A DNA stretch of 64,000 nt, taken from NCBI RefSeq assembly GCF_907164915.1, contig NC_061869.1:43087771-43151770 (forward strand), given 5' to 3'. This document shows, in pieces, positions 1-11,434 of this stretch. The translations under genes were made by a program, and so were the position numbers. Numbering within the stretch: position 1 is the first letter of the stretch; the number at the start of each line of letters is the position of its first letter. This DNA comes from Impatiens glandulifera. Lineage: Eukaryota; Streptophyta; Magnoliopsida; Ericales; Balsaminaceae. Below the pieces are notes generated by a model. The model ran no database searches, had not been told where the DNA came from, and worked only from the letters and a program-made list of their open reading frames with translations.

Positions 1-219
1 TACTATTTAATATAACTTTGGCCTTTATTTCATTTCACTCTTCTCCTCCTCTCTCTTCATGCTCTTCTTCTTCTCTTTAAACGAAAACCTAAACGACGGC
101 AATATTCGACGGACAGCCACGACGGCGATCTTCGACGCAACCTTGAGCACGAGCACGATAGTGGCAACTAGTACTCTTCTTCCTCGATCATTGTTTGTTG
201 TTTGTTGATGTCGTTAAAA
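1..219. other. No gene recognised
   Basis: The stretch is C/T-rich at first and then has ordinary composition. No reading frame of useful length and no match to a family I recognise. It may be the outer flank of the transposon gene that follows. Confidence 0.4.
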
Positions 220-290
220 ATGGTATGGTCACGTCTCGCGATGAGCAGACCCTTCTCGCGAAGGGCACGATCGTCTCGCGAAGGGCGGTC
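220..290. repeat. CG-rich palindromic repeat block
   Basis: Repeated CTTCGCGAAG-like and GACGATCGTC-like palindromes (TCGCGA cores) stand out sharply from the AT-rich surroundings. The same motifs recur at 1,583-1,690, 3,172-3,215, 3,418-3,640 and weakly near 4,095-4,135. They bracket and interrupt the DUF1985/Ulp1-like gene, so they probably belong to the same element. Confidence 0.7.
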
Positions 291-319
291 TATATATGTA
301 TATATTTTACATTAACTTA

Positions 320-3120
320 TCATATATAATATATATGTATAAATTTTAATCTCACCTTATTATAATTTCCGTATACATAAGCATGAAGACACCACAATCC
401 CAACTCTGTGTTGCTTTGGGGACTTCCCCCACTCTTAGCTGCATTGGGGACTTCCCAATTTTTGGTTGTTTTGGGGTGTGAAAGTCTTTTGTATATCATG
501 GGGTCATATCTTAGCTTAGGAAACCTTCTTTGCTCAGGAGGAGTGGTTGCCTTATTAAGTATATACGGAAGCATTTGACAAAGTGGTTTCAAGAATGAAT
601 CAATATTCTTATAAATATAGGAATCGCAATCATACACGTCGATCCGCCACTCTTGTAGACGAGCAACGCACAATATCCAATTCTTGATACTTAGGTTCAA
701 CGGGACATATATATCATCAACTAATTTCTATTCAGGCAAATATCTATCTTCAGTACCCTAGTAGTACATGATAAATTCTTCAATTTTATGATGGTTAGGA
801 TCTTTAAGACAAGTTTTGTGCTGTCGCCTAAACTTATCTCCGAGCAAAAAATCACCTATTGCTACTTTCTTCCTATATGTCAGGATCCAGCAGATGTTTT
901 TAAAATTTTTGAAGGGGATTGACTATTATTGTATCATTTATCTTTTCCTGTTTACCCGAAGGGTTGGTGAACAAGTCATCTATCTTAGGCTTCTTCATCC
1001 TCTTATTTGTCCCAAATGTTGCTTTAAGAGGAGTATTGAATTCTTTGAAATCATAATCATCTTCTTCCTCCTCTTTCCTCTTCTCATTCTTTTGCTTCTT
1101 ATTATGTCGCACAATTTCGTTGAGTACCATTTCATCATTCTCATCTTCCTTCTCCTCATTCACCATCTTCTCATCTTCCTTCTCCTCACTCTCCTTCTTC
1201 TCATATTCCTTCTCCTTATCTTCCTTTTCCTCATCTTCCTTCTCATAACTCTCATTCTCCTCATTCTCCTTCACCTCATCTTCATTCTCCTCACCTTTAT
1301 TTTTATCATCTTCATTCATCACACCCTTCTCTTCATCTTCATTCTCCTTCTCATCATCTCTATTCTTCTCATCTTCATTCTCCTTCTTCTCATCTTCATT
1401 CATCATCCCCTTCAAATTCATTCTCTTCATACTCCTTTTCTTCATTCTCCATCTCCTCATTCATATTCTCTTTCTTCTCATATTCATTTTCATTCTCCTT
1501 CTCATCATCAAACTTCGTCTTCATCTTCTGCAAAATAGAAAAACATTTTGGTCAGTCTATAATTGCATTACTTCAATGGTGCTGTCGCGAGACGATCGTG
1601 CCCTTCACGAGACAATTTTGCCCTTCGCGATATGATCGTGTTTGTCGTGAAGGGCAAGATCGTCTTGTGACGATCGTCTTGCGAATGGAATCCCTTATCA
1701 AATTTGAATCTCTACCTCATCCTTCATCTCCTTCTCCTTAATCTCCTTTTTCCTCTTCTTCTTCTCCTCCTTATCTACTTTGGTTAATAATATGGCCATT
1801 TGTTTGGTCACATGTTTGTCCAACTAGCTGGCCATACTAAGAACCATCTTTCTCATATGATTATAGTGATTGTGTTGAGTTTCTTTGATGACCATTATGT
1901 CTTTTTTCAACTTTTTGACATCCTCCTTTAACGCATCATATTTATATCCAACAGTAGGTGTAGGTGATGCATGTAGGTGTAGGTGATGCATGTACAGGTG
2001 ATGCAAGATTTGACGTCACGGTGGGAGGACTAAGACTCTTGGCAAGTTTGGGAGCATGTTTGGGAGTAAATTCTTCATCATAATAAGGCTTTCTCTTCAT
2101 GTTGGCAGGTTTGGGAGTAGGTTCTTTATCTTCATCTTCTTCTTCACCTTTAGCGATGATTCTCTTCCCATCTGTAAATCCCTCAAACAAATCATCAGCT
2201 GAATTATCTATTTGTTCAAAGTCCACCCATCGTATAAGCTCTTCTCCATGGAGGACTCTTCCATCTTAGTCAGATCCATGATCTGAATGGCAGACTTTAT
2301 CTCCTGCAAGGTGTTCTTCTTGTTGGAATAATAGACTAATAACAATGGGCGGAGGCTCGTTAAGCTCCTTCCTGATGGTGAATTTAGAAACAAAGATTTT
2401 GATGACCTCATATGTCCACACTTGAAATGTTAGTGCGAACCCATAAACGTTATAAGGAAAACATTATTAATCCCTCTTATCATTCTTGGCAAAATATATA
2501 GAACTGAGATGTTTCATATTCTTGTTAACACCCTTCAGGGTGGCTCTAAAGGAGACATTTCCTAATGGAAATCAGAGGAAAGTTTCCACGTCTTCCACCA
2601 TGTGAGGGATTTTGACAAGTAAAATCCTTCTTGGGTCAAATGCAATTAGGTACTGAAATATCAGGCATACCAGCCCCATCTTCCATGCATCTTCCTTATC
2701 AGTGCATGATATAAAACAAGACTCAAACTCGTTGATTCGTACAGTCATTTTCCCTTTAAAATATTTAATCAAGAGGGGTGGACAACCTCGTCATTCATCT
2801 TCTTCTTCGTTCACCATAGGAAATCTATCGAAGTTAAGGCCTATAACCAAGGCATATTCCTTCATACCAAATACATGTTCCTCCCCCATTCACCATTAAA
2901 ATAACCTACTTCGAGTTTGAGCTTACCTTCCTAAGAAACATCGATGGACTATTGTTCATGAGAACAGAAAGCCCTAGGCTGTGAATAAATATTTGAATTG
3001 GGTATTCAAAGCCCTCTCCATAAGATCCATTGTATCGAACTTGTCAATTATCTTCTTGAGGTTGTGGGCGTATTTCCAAGAAATCCTACTAGGAAACTCA
3101 CGAACGTTGGTTTCTGCCAT
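320..3120 (-). pseudogene. Decayed DUF1985 / Ulp1-like cysteine peptidase gene of a transposon
   Basis: Read on the minus strand, an ATG at 3120 opens a segment containing MAETNVREFPSRISWKYAHN; an in-frame TAG lies at 2976-2974. Next comes a DUF1985-like part: residues KEDAWKMGLVCLIF near 2,660-2,700, then GFALTFQVWTYEVI near 2,395-2,440, a hallmark order for this family. A Glu/Lys-rich low-complexity stretch follows (900-1,460). The end is a C48 (Ulp1)-type peptidase tail, NWILCVARLQEWRIDVYDCD, at 590-690. Plant genomes carry many DUF1985-Ulp1 fusions in Mutator-like and related DNA transposons; the domain order here fits. The usual catalytic His before Trp is Asn, and the usual DCG Cys site reads ELG, so protease activity is unlikely. 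Frames change several times, so this is either a pseudogene or a gene whose introns I cannot define. The plus-strand frame over 816-1,538 is only the complement of the Glu/Lys tract. Confidence 0.7.
1583..1690. repeat. CG-rich palindromic repeat block inside the Ulp1-like gene
   Basis: Contains GCGAGACGATCGTGCCCTTC-type units in both orientations, the same motif as at 220-290 and 3,418-3,640. It interrupts the coding remnant between the low-complexity tract and the DUF1985 part, so it may be an intron or an insertion. Confidence 0.6.
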
Positions 3121-3417
3121 CTACAAAAGGAATAACAACAAAAATGTAAGAACAAATATCAAATACACCATCGCGAGACGATCGTGCGTCGCGAGAAGGC
3201 CCATCGCGAAACCCTAAACATAAACCCTAAATCAAAAACTAAAATTAACCTAATTAATGACGACGATGTAGGAACGAGAAGACGAGTAGGAAGAATTGTC
3301 GAGGCAGGAAGCAATGAAGTTAAACAGAGGGTAGAGAGAGACGAGTCGTCGCGACGGAGTGAAGAAAGAAATGTTTATAGCGTCATACTTATAAATAGAG
3401 TATAACACGCCTCTTCG

Positions 3418-3640
3418 ACTTCCTTCACGAGACGATCTTACCCTTCGCGAGACAATCTTTCCCTTCGCAAAATGAACTTATCCTTCGCGAGAAGGGACTG
3501 CCCATCGCGGGAAGTGACGCCCCTTCAGGAGAAGGAACGACCCTTTACGAGATGATCTTGTACTTTGCAAGCAGGGAAAATTAATGTGATTCGGTCCTTT
3601 CTCACGAGACGATCTTTCCCGTCGTGAGAAGGGACCGAAT
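3418..3640. repeat. Tandem and inverted CG-rich repeats 5' of the Ulp1-like gene
   Basis: About ten diverged copies of a unit like CTTCGCGAGACGATCTTACC, some inverted. Around 3,588-3,645 two oppositely oriented arms (ATTCGGTCC... and ...GGACCGAAT) form a hairpin-like inverted repeat. A further piece at 3,172-3,215 lies just upstream of the ATG at 3120, so this block is in the promoter or 5' leader position of the transposon gene. Confidence 0.65.
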
Positions 3641-3683
3641 CACATGAATCTTCCTTAAAATGGAACCGAATTAGAGCATAATT

Positions 3684-3865
3684 TGCAAATATCATCATCG
3701 ACAAGATGAACAATAAGAACAACCTCATCTGCAAATATTATCATCGACTAGATGAACCACCAAGATGAACAATATGAACAACCTCATCTATAAATATTAT
3801 AATCGACAAGATGAACCACCAAGATGAACAATAAGAACAACCTCATTTGCAAATATCGTCATCGA
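3684..3865. repeat. About 60-bp tandem repeat, just under three copies
   Basis: Units share AAGATGAACAATAAGAACAA, CCTCATCTGCAAATAT and ATCATCGAC. The last copy decays into unique sequence. No coding potential. Confidence 0.7.
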
Positions 3866-4826
3866 GCATCCAACATGTATTGAAGATGAACACAAAAACA
3901 TTTAATAAAGCTATAATAGAAATAAGAACATAAATCACATGATATTAGAACGGGTTTTGTCCTTCGATGTATTTGTCGGTCACCTATGAGAACAAAATCG
4001 TTCGTCTAGGGTTCCGTCGCGAGAGAGAGAACAGGGAGAAAGGAAAATAAAGAAATACAAAAAATTGAGAATTTATATAAAAAAAAAATTGGTTTCCTTC
4101 GCGTGACGGTCCCTCCTTTCGCGTTATGCGAAGAGGGTAATTTTGTCAAAATTTTTTGAAGTGGTCACCTGCTCAATTTAATTTATGTGTTGGTCACCCG
4201 CGTAATTAAGGCCTTTATTAGGATCATTTCATCAAATTTGCCCATAGTTTACTATTGCATACTAAAAATAAGTATAATTTTGAATTTGAATGAATTGAAT
4301 GTAAAAAAGGTAAAAGTGCAAGAATTAAAGACTATGTATGATAACAGAATTTTTAGGCAAAGCCATTTAAAAACACATAATACAATAGATACTTTATCGA
4401 TTTACCCAAATAGTCTTTTTTTTTCATAAAAGGAAGATTTTCAAAAAAGAAAACCTATATCAAACAAACTCTAAAATAGTCATCTTAGAATTATTAAGAA
4501 AATTATCATCTTCAATTACACGAGGAATATCTGAAGCATTGAGATATTCATTCATTAAAATATGATTTGATGTAGATTCTTGAGGTTCTTCCAAAACATT
4601 TAAGTTCTACCGGTATAAACTATCTTTTTAATAGATCTGAAAACTATAAATTTTAGATGTTCTAAGAGATTTATGGCTATCAATCATAAATCAAAAGTCT
4701 CACTAACAGCTCACACTATACACATTTTCTGATCAACGAAGATCTAATTATATATGCATCAAATCAAATATATAAATAAAATTAAAAGTGCAAAGAAAAT
4801 TAGATCAAATCATTTTATACAATATT
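3866..4826. other. Intergenic, nothing recognised
   Basis: AT-rich. Includes one more weak copy of the CG-rich motif (about 4,095-4,135). No frame or RNA structure that I can support. Confidence 0.4.
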
Positions 4827-5624
4827 TGGCTTTAATCTGTCACGATTATTCTTAGTTTGGCACATCAACAATAATTTCCCCACTTCCTAAATTTTCCTGA
4901 TGCAAACGATTATATAACATATATTTGATGGAAATGCACCACAACGGTAAACAACAAATGCGGAATTTATCCTTTGTTTGGCAACACTTTCTCAAACCGT
5001 TTAAACCTGTGAGGAAGCTAACAAATAGGTATGCAAAATGCAATCAACACAGCCCTAAAACAGTGAGTAACACACCAAACAAACACACACAAACAACACC
5101 GAATTTTAGCGTGGAAAATCCCTCAATGGGTAAAAACCACGGGACACCTAGTGCCGCTTAAAATTCACTATCACCAGCAAAAGAGCAATACAAAAGTTTT
5201 CTCTAGACAATACTAGAGGCATACAAATTCATAATACCCTAAAAAATGCACATCAAGGATATAGAAACAATCAAAAAACAAGAAAGAAAGAATATCACCA
5301 AAATAATTGCTACTGTTCATGCTCAGAATCCGATCTCCACCGTCCAGAATGTTGGCCCAGAACTTGTGAAGCTGCTGTCCAAACATTAGGATGATCCAAC
5401 GGTGCGAACTCCATCGATCATCAAAACACTGAGACTACTGAAACTTGAAGTTTTTCACTCTTTTCTTTCTTGTTTTTCTCTCTCTTTCTTTTGCTCTTAT
5501 TTCTTGCAAAAGAAGTTTTATCCCCCTTTTATATTGCTCCCAAATAAGTAAATCAAGTGGGGGCCCAAGATGAGCCTATTTGCTGGGCTTTTCCTCATGG
5601 ACTAAGGAAACAAAAAACCCAACA
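4827..5624 (-). mobile_element. Solo LTR with perfect 5-bp TSD (ATATT)
   Basis: On the minus strand it begins TGTTGGGTTTT and ends GATTAAAGCCA, giving the TG...CA ends of an LTR. ATATT lies immediately outside both ends (4,822-4,826 and 5,625-5,629). A TATA box (TATAAAA, complement of 5,527-5,533) lies about 90 bases in, followed by a C/T-rich leader, as expected for U3-R. The minus strand also has a stretch complementary to GTGGAAAATCCCTCAATGGG, a type common in Copia LTRs. There is no internal region, PBS or PPT next to it. It is therefore best read as a solo LTR left by recombination between the two LTRs of a full element. Confidence 0.85.
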
Positions 5625-5629
5625 ATATT

Positions 5630-6052
5630 ATACGGTGAATATGGCCATTATATAATGGAATATATAATGGAATGAAAATTGGAAAGCAGATGGTGAAAGA
5701 AACAACCTAAACAATAGAAAGTTAGAATTATCTTTTTTGGTTTAAAAAAAAAACTATAGAAATAGAGCTCTACATACCAAATTTGATTATATGGCCACTA
5801 TGATCTGCTCTTCATGTTTCTTTTCCAATAGATTATCTATATGCTCTGAACTTCAAGTAAATAAGAAATAAGAAACCTATACATTACAAAACGAATATAA
5901 TTATTTAGGTACTTACCTCCTTTTTGAGTCTTCTACTCCTTTAAGTTATCACTGTATGTCAAGAAATTATAAGTCATTGAGTAATAGTAGATGATTAATG
6001 GATGAATATAATTATTATTTTTATACGTACCTTCTAATTGACTCTTCTTCTT
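5630..6052. other. 3' flank of the NLR gene
   Basis: AT-rich sequence between the solo LTR and the NLR stop codon. It presumably holds the NLR 3' UTR (minus strand), but I see no definite polyadenylation signal to place. Confidence 0.4.
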
Positions 6053-9000
6053 CTATTCCTCTTCCAATAGAATATCTACTTTGAAGAATTCAAGTTTGGT
6101 TCGAAGGGAACGCAGGATTGCGATAACATCGTCCGCTTCTGAAGACACCAACTTAGGACAACGGCTGATAGTCAATCTCTGTAGTGAATTATTATTAATA
6201 TTGAGGTTTCTAAATTCCTCAACTGATATCATCAACTCCGGACAATCTTGAATAATCAATTCCGTGAGAGAGTTGATGAATTGTTTGTTCTGGCAGCCAC
6301 TAATCTTTGATATCATTCCCTCATCAAACAAACGCCTTAACTTCTTGCACCACTCAATTCTCAGAGATTGAAGAGATTGGAAAGTTGAGCGTAATTGTGC
6401 TTCATTATTATTATTATTGTCCGCAAGGGTTGACGACGATGATGGTATCTCATCATCAAACATTAATGCCATGTAACCAGCTCCAAATAAAACACTTCTT
6501 TCTTTCATATCACCAAGAGTGAGATGAGTGAGAGCACTAAGATTTGAGATACTATATAACAACTCATCCGAACAATGACCCCAAACAGATACATCTTTGA
6601 GTGATTTGAGATGCGGTGGCAAGGCCCATAGCTTTGGGCAATAAGATATCTGTAGCTTGCATAGATTAAGGAATGCTCCGGTACTAGGAATAGTAGGAGA
6701 CACCAATTCCCTCAAGTTCTTCATGTCTCTAATAAAAAGTTCCTCTAACAAAGGGAATAATGCTACTTCAATTCCATTCATATCCACATCATTATTTAAT
6801 CTATTAAGATTCAGATGAGTGAGAGTACCATTAAGATTCCAGATGCTATATAACAATTCATCCAAACATTCACCTTCAAGGGTTACATGTTTGAGTGCTT
6901 TGAGATACGGTGGCAAAGCCCCTAGCTTTGGGCAATCAGTTATAAACAGTGTGAATAGATTAGGGAATGATCCAGTACTCCAACAGCCAGGTGACACCAA
7001 TTCCCTCAATTTCTTCATGTAATTAACAATAAGTTCCTCTAACAAAGGGAATAGTTCAATGACATCTCTACTACTAGCAATAGTATTCACATTGTCCAAG
7101 TCCATAAACTCAAGGTGTGTTAGAAAAGAATATGATTTTCCCACCCATTTAGGGAGATTCACACCTTTGTAACCACTTATTTTCAATGTCTTCAGCCTTG
7201 CAGTTGAAACCTCTAGAGCTTCACCAATTTTCTCATCTCTAGTTCTCTTGCTCTCATCATCTTCTTCATAAAATCTCCATTCCAACTCCAATTCATTGAT
7301 ACTCGTCTTTTTAGCCATACTTATCCCTCTTTCCATAGATGCATCACTAACTTTTCCAAGGTTCTTAATTGTCATTGATCCGCCGATATCCAAATCTTTT
7401 AATTCGTCGAGTTGACAATATCTCTCATTCTTGCCTATCACAAACCAGCTTAACGTCTTCAGATGTTTCAATTGCCCCATCCCTCTAGGCATATATTTTA
7501 ATCTACAACAACCCTCCAAATAAAGATGTCTTAAGTTAATGAGGTCCCTCGTATTTCTTGGCAAACATTCAAGCAGAATACAATAATTGAGCTTCAAAGT
7601 TTGTAAGTTCAAAAGACCACATATACTATCAGGCAATGTTTGTACGTAAATAAAAGAGATGTCTAAATATCTAAGATGTTTTAGACATCCCAAATAACGC
7701 AAATATTGCATATTTCGGCATCCTTCAAGGACACGTAAAGACGGTTCTTTCCAGTTGAAATTTACACCATTATGTAAGCCATTGAACATTATTCCTTGCA
7801 ACCCTCCAATATTCCTAAGAGAATAAACTATTGTTTTGTCTAACTTATCAGCCATTATTGTTACATGACGAATTTCACGTCCTAAACCATCGCTTGAGCT
7901 TTTAGCATCCAAGGTATAACATTCATCTTTCATAACAGATTGCGCAAGATCGTGTATAAGATCGTGCATCTTACATGTTTCATAAAGTCTATACCGATTT
8001 ATTTTCTCTTCATGACTAAAGAAACCCCAATGTGTAGTACTTGCCTTGTTTTGAACCCATGTTTCATAAAGTTTATACCGATCTAATTTCTCGTCTTGAA
8101 AAAAAGATCTCCAACAAAACTCCTGCCAAATTGTATTCCCAATATCTTCAACTGCTTGATTTTTAACTGTAGGAATTAAATCATGGGCCATCCACAGTTG
8201 GATTAATCTCTGCTTTTCAATTATAGTATCTTTGGGAAATATAGCACAAAGCGCAAAGCATCTTCTCAAATGATAAGGGAGGTCATAGTAACTCAACCTT
8301 AGAATAGGCAAGAGATCAGATTCTTCATTATGAGATATCTCCAATATCTCATTATCTTTAATTTTACACCATTCATTTATATCACTTTTGAAGCCCAATT
8401 GACTTCCCAATGTCTTGGCAACTAAAGGAACACCCTTACATTTTTTAGTTATTTCTTTACCAATATCAACAAAGTTTGAAGTTTTTGGTGTTCCACACAT
8501 AAATGCGCGCTCTTCAAAGAGTAACCAACAATCGTCGTTAGAAAGCACTGATAACTGAAAATGTTGAATCGTTTCCATAATTTTTGCCACTTTTTTTTTT
8601 CGTGTCGTGGTCAGGACGAACGCACCATTTGATCCACAATCCAAGATAGATCTCAAGCGGTCCCATGCCTCAACATTTTCATTCCAAACATCATCCAATA
8701 CAATCAAATATCTTTTCCCGCTCAATTTTTCTCTAACTTTTTTCTGCAATTCTTCCGAGCATGCTTCCGCCTTTTCTTCTAAAATGGCTTTCATCACAAA
8801 TTTAATATCAAATTCATCAGAAACACATACCCAGATTTTGGTTTCAAAATGCTTAGTAATCTCCTCGTCGTTGAAGACCGTTTGGGCAAGTGTTGTTTTA
8901 CCAAGACCCCCAATTCCAACAATTGGCAGAACAGATAACTTTTTGGCAACACTAACACTAGATGTATTGACCATAATATCAATTATCTGTTTCTTTTCCT

Positions 9001-9522
9001 TATCTCTCCCATAAACTTGATTACAACTAGAAAGAGAGATGGTTTCACGCGAACTACTCGTAAGCTTGTCTATTTTTGAGTCAGGAATAGATTCAAGCAA
9101 ATGTAACTTTTGGCGCTCTAAAGAAATTTGGTCAAGCTTCTTTTGAACATCCTTAATTTTGTGACCAAATTTTAGACGTGTCCAAGTACTACTAAAAGGA
9201 TGGGTTATTGAGTTGGTTACCTGGATACAGGTTGAAGAGGAGGCATTACGCCTTTTGAGTTGAAGACGAAGATCTTCAAAGGTGCAGTCATCCATGATGT
9301 CTCGAACCTCATACGCCACATCTTTGAGCTTTCGCAACCAATTTTCTGTTTGATTGTCCTTGTCCTTCTTTCTCTCTGCATCCTCAAGAACGGCACTAAT
9401 CGAAGATAGTGTGCTGGATAACTTTTGAACCTCCTTCTTAAAACTCCAAACAACGAGAATTCATCCTTAATCAAAGGTGCCAAGTTTGAAAGCAATCCAC
9501 TGATTAGAGCTGCTTCAGCCAT
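6053..9522 (-). CDS. CC-NBS-LRR (NLR) resistance-type protein, one frameshift near the N terminus
   Basis: Intracellular immune receptor of the RGA/Rx-like CNL class, about 1,150 residues and intronless. Start chosen at 9522 (MAEAALISGLLSNLAPLIKD), typical for the Rx N-terminal coiled coil. Around 9,440-9,445 the frame slips (-1 or +2, in a GTTTTAAG run) and continues as KKEVQKLSSTLSSISAVLED and an EDVID-like VAYEVRDIMDD. NB-ARC motifs follow in order: P-loop GIGGLGKTT (about 8,890-8,917), RNBS-A IWVCVSDEFD, kinase-2 LIVLDDVW (about 8,686-8,706), RNBS-B, GLPL-type CKGVPLVAKTLG (about 8,405-8,440), RNBS-D CFALCAIFPKD and MHDLIHDLA (MHD at 7,961-7,969). C-terminal leucine-rich repeats end with ...FFKVDILLEEE. 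Two in-frame duplications are visible: 84 bp just before MHD and 294 bp in the LRRs. The frameshift makes full function doubtful; translation from the Met at 9337 would lack most of the coiled coil. All key nucleotide-binding motifs are intact. Confidence 0.93.
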
Positions 9523-9595
9523 GGTGGTTTCTCTGTCGATCAATTTGATGATAAACTTCTCACAAATGTTATCTTGTGTCTACTGAAGAACAACC

Positions 9596-11434
9596 ATTGA
9601 AATTAATCACATACAAAATGGACTTATCTATCCGTGTGGACTGTGGACCATACAATAATATAAACCACAATGTCTCTTGAAATATCTGAAAATGAATTAT
9701 TGACAATCTTAAGAGAATAAAGTTACATTATTATTACTATTCAAGTTATAATCTATTCTCACCTGAAAAATTAACTATAAATTAATATTGCTATATAATT
9801 TTATTTCGTACCAAATCTCAGTTTCATTATTCATTTAAATAAAAGTTAATGTACTAAAGTTTTATATTCCAATTCTGTTGGAAATATTAGATGATCTTCA
9901 CATATTGGAAATATTAAAATTTAAGTTAAAAAATATATAACACTAATTTATATATTATTGTTAACTGGTCAGATACTTAATTTACCCTTTTTTTCATATT
10001 AGGAATTTAGAAGCACCTCTTTGTTGACCTTTCAAATTTAATTAGGTATACAATGACCATCAGTAAAACATCTATTTTTTTTTCAATAATACTACATTTA
10101 TGTTTAACTTTATTTGTCCACTAAACTGGTGTAATGGTCTCAAATAACTTCTTTTCACAAATAAAATATTTCAGAGTGGATTGTGCATATCAAATTGCAA
10201 TGATATTAGGTACCAAACTTTAATTAGGATGAATAGTCTTTTGGCAACTAGTTTTAGCGATTTTAAATATAAAAAGTACGAATTTTACAATTTTTCTTTA
10301 CAGTTCCAGTGTAGAGCTATTTTGAACCCATGAACTTCTGGGCATAATACTAATAAGCTTCTCTCATCATCTTTCATTTGTATTTTATTCTAACCCATGT
10401 ACAGTTTTCTAATTATCAAAAAAAAGTTTTAAAGACCTAAGTGAAAATACAAACAAACAAAAAGTTTAGAGCCCTTCAAAAAGTTAACTAAGTCTTATTG
10501 TGATCTTCAAAAAATATCTTCAATTCAAGTTCCAACATCTTCTATTTGCTGGTGAATTAAACTATAGATGATGTATTTACATTTGGATAATGTTTCATTT
10601 TTATTTTTATTTCGCAATAACATGTTAATGATATTGTTTATATTTTTCTTACAAAAATTGGTATCCTTTGAAAATATAACAACATAAACCAACTTTTGAT
10701 AAGGGAAATCATAATAACTTTGCTTTTCTATTTTGATTAAAAAAATCAAATATTCGTTTAACTAAGCCAATTTAAAAAAAAAAAAAACTCAAAGTGTGTT
10801 AGAAAAAATATAAATTTTGAAATACTAAGTTTATTTTCTAAAAGATTAAAACGAGTCAAAAATACTTGTTACACTAAGAATCTCCTATTATTTTTCTATG
10901 AATTAAAATAGCCCAACATCAAAGAAAAAACAATTAGGAGTTTATCACTAAAGAGATGATCCAAACCTCGGTCAATTCCTTAATACACATGGTGTACCCC
11001 TTTCGACTTCTTTATCATACATTTGTTTTCCTTCAGCAAATTTATCCATTGCTTCTCTATTAACACGATGAAAATGCATCTTGCAAAGAATAATTGAAAT
11101 ATAAAATATATTACCTTGTAAAAGCCAGTATAATTAGTCCATTTTTATAATACTGAACTATCTACCTAATATTAATTATAATAATACATATCCTTTAGAA
11201 AATATAAAATACAATAATGGTGATCGGAGTCTTTTGAGGGAAAATGGTCATTTGCAAAGAATGATGATGAAAATGCTCCAACAAAAACCTAGCTACTTAT
11301 TATTTTATATTTGATTAATGTGTCATATTATTGTCTTATTTTCATATACAAGTTTTGACATTTCAACTTATATGCAATGATTATCTAATTAAAAAGTGGC
11401 ATCTAATATAAATTAGGACCCCTACAAAACATAA
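9596..11434. repeat. NLR upstream region, tandem unit copy 1
   Basis: Begins ATTGAAATTAATCACATAC, 74 bases upstream of the NLR ATG, and holds the presumed NLR promoter (minus strand). The same ordered landmarks recur downstream. They include the ATTGTGCGCATCAAATTGCA-like block (10,180), a TTTGTCCACTAAAC block (10,111), a TCTTCAATTCAAG...CCAACATCTTC block (10,515) and a CTAAGAATCTCCTATTATTT block (10,876). Also present are an AGGAGTTTATCACTAAAGAG block (10,936) and a GATGAAAATGCTCCAAC block (11,266). No coding sequence recognised. This is the only copy still attached to an NLR. Confidence 0.75.

Noticed and set aside
816..1538. Long plus-strand open frame, Leu/Ile/Phe-rich
   Set aside because: It is the complement of the Glu/Lys-rich low-complexity part of the minus-strand Ulp1-like gene; repetitive CTTCTC sequence explains the hydrophobic run.
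3208..3236. Telomere-like AACCCTAAA words
   Set aside because: Only two imperfect copies; common in plant leaders and too few for an interstitial telomere.
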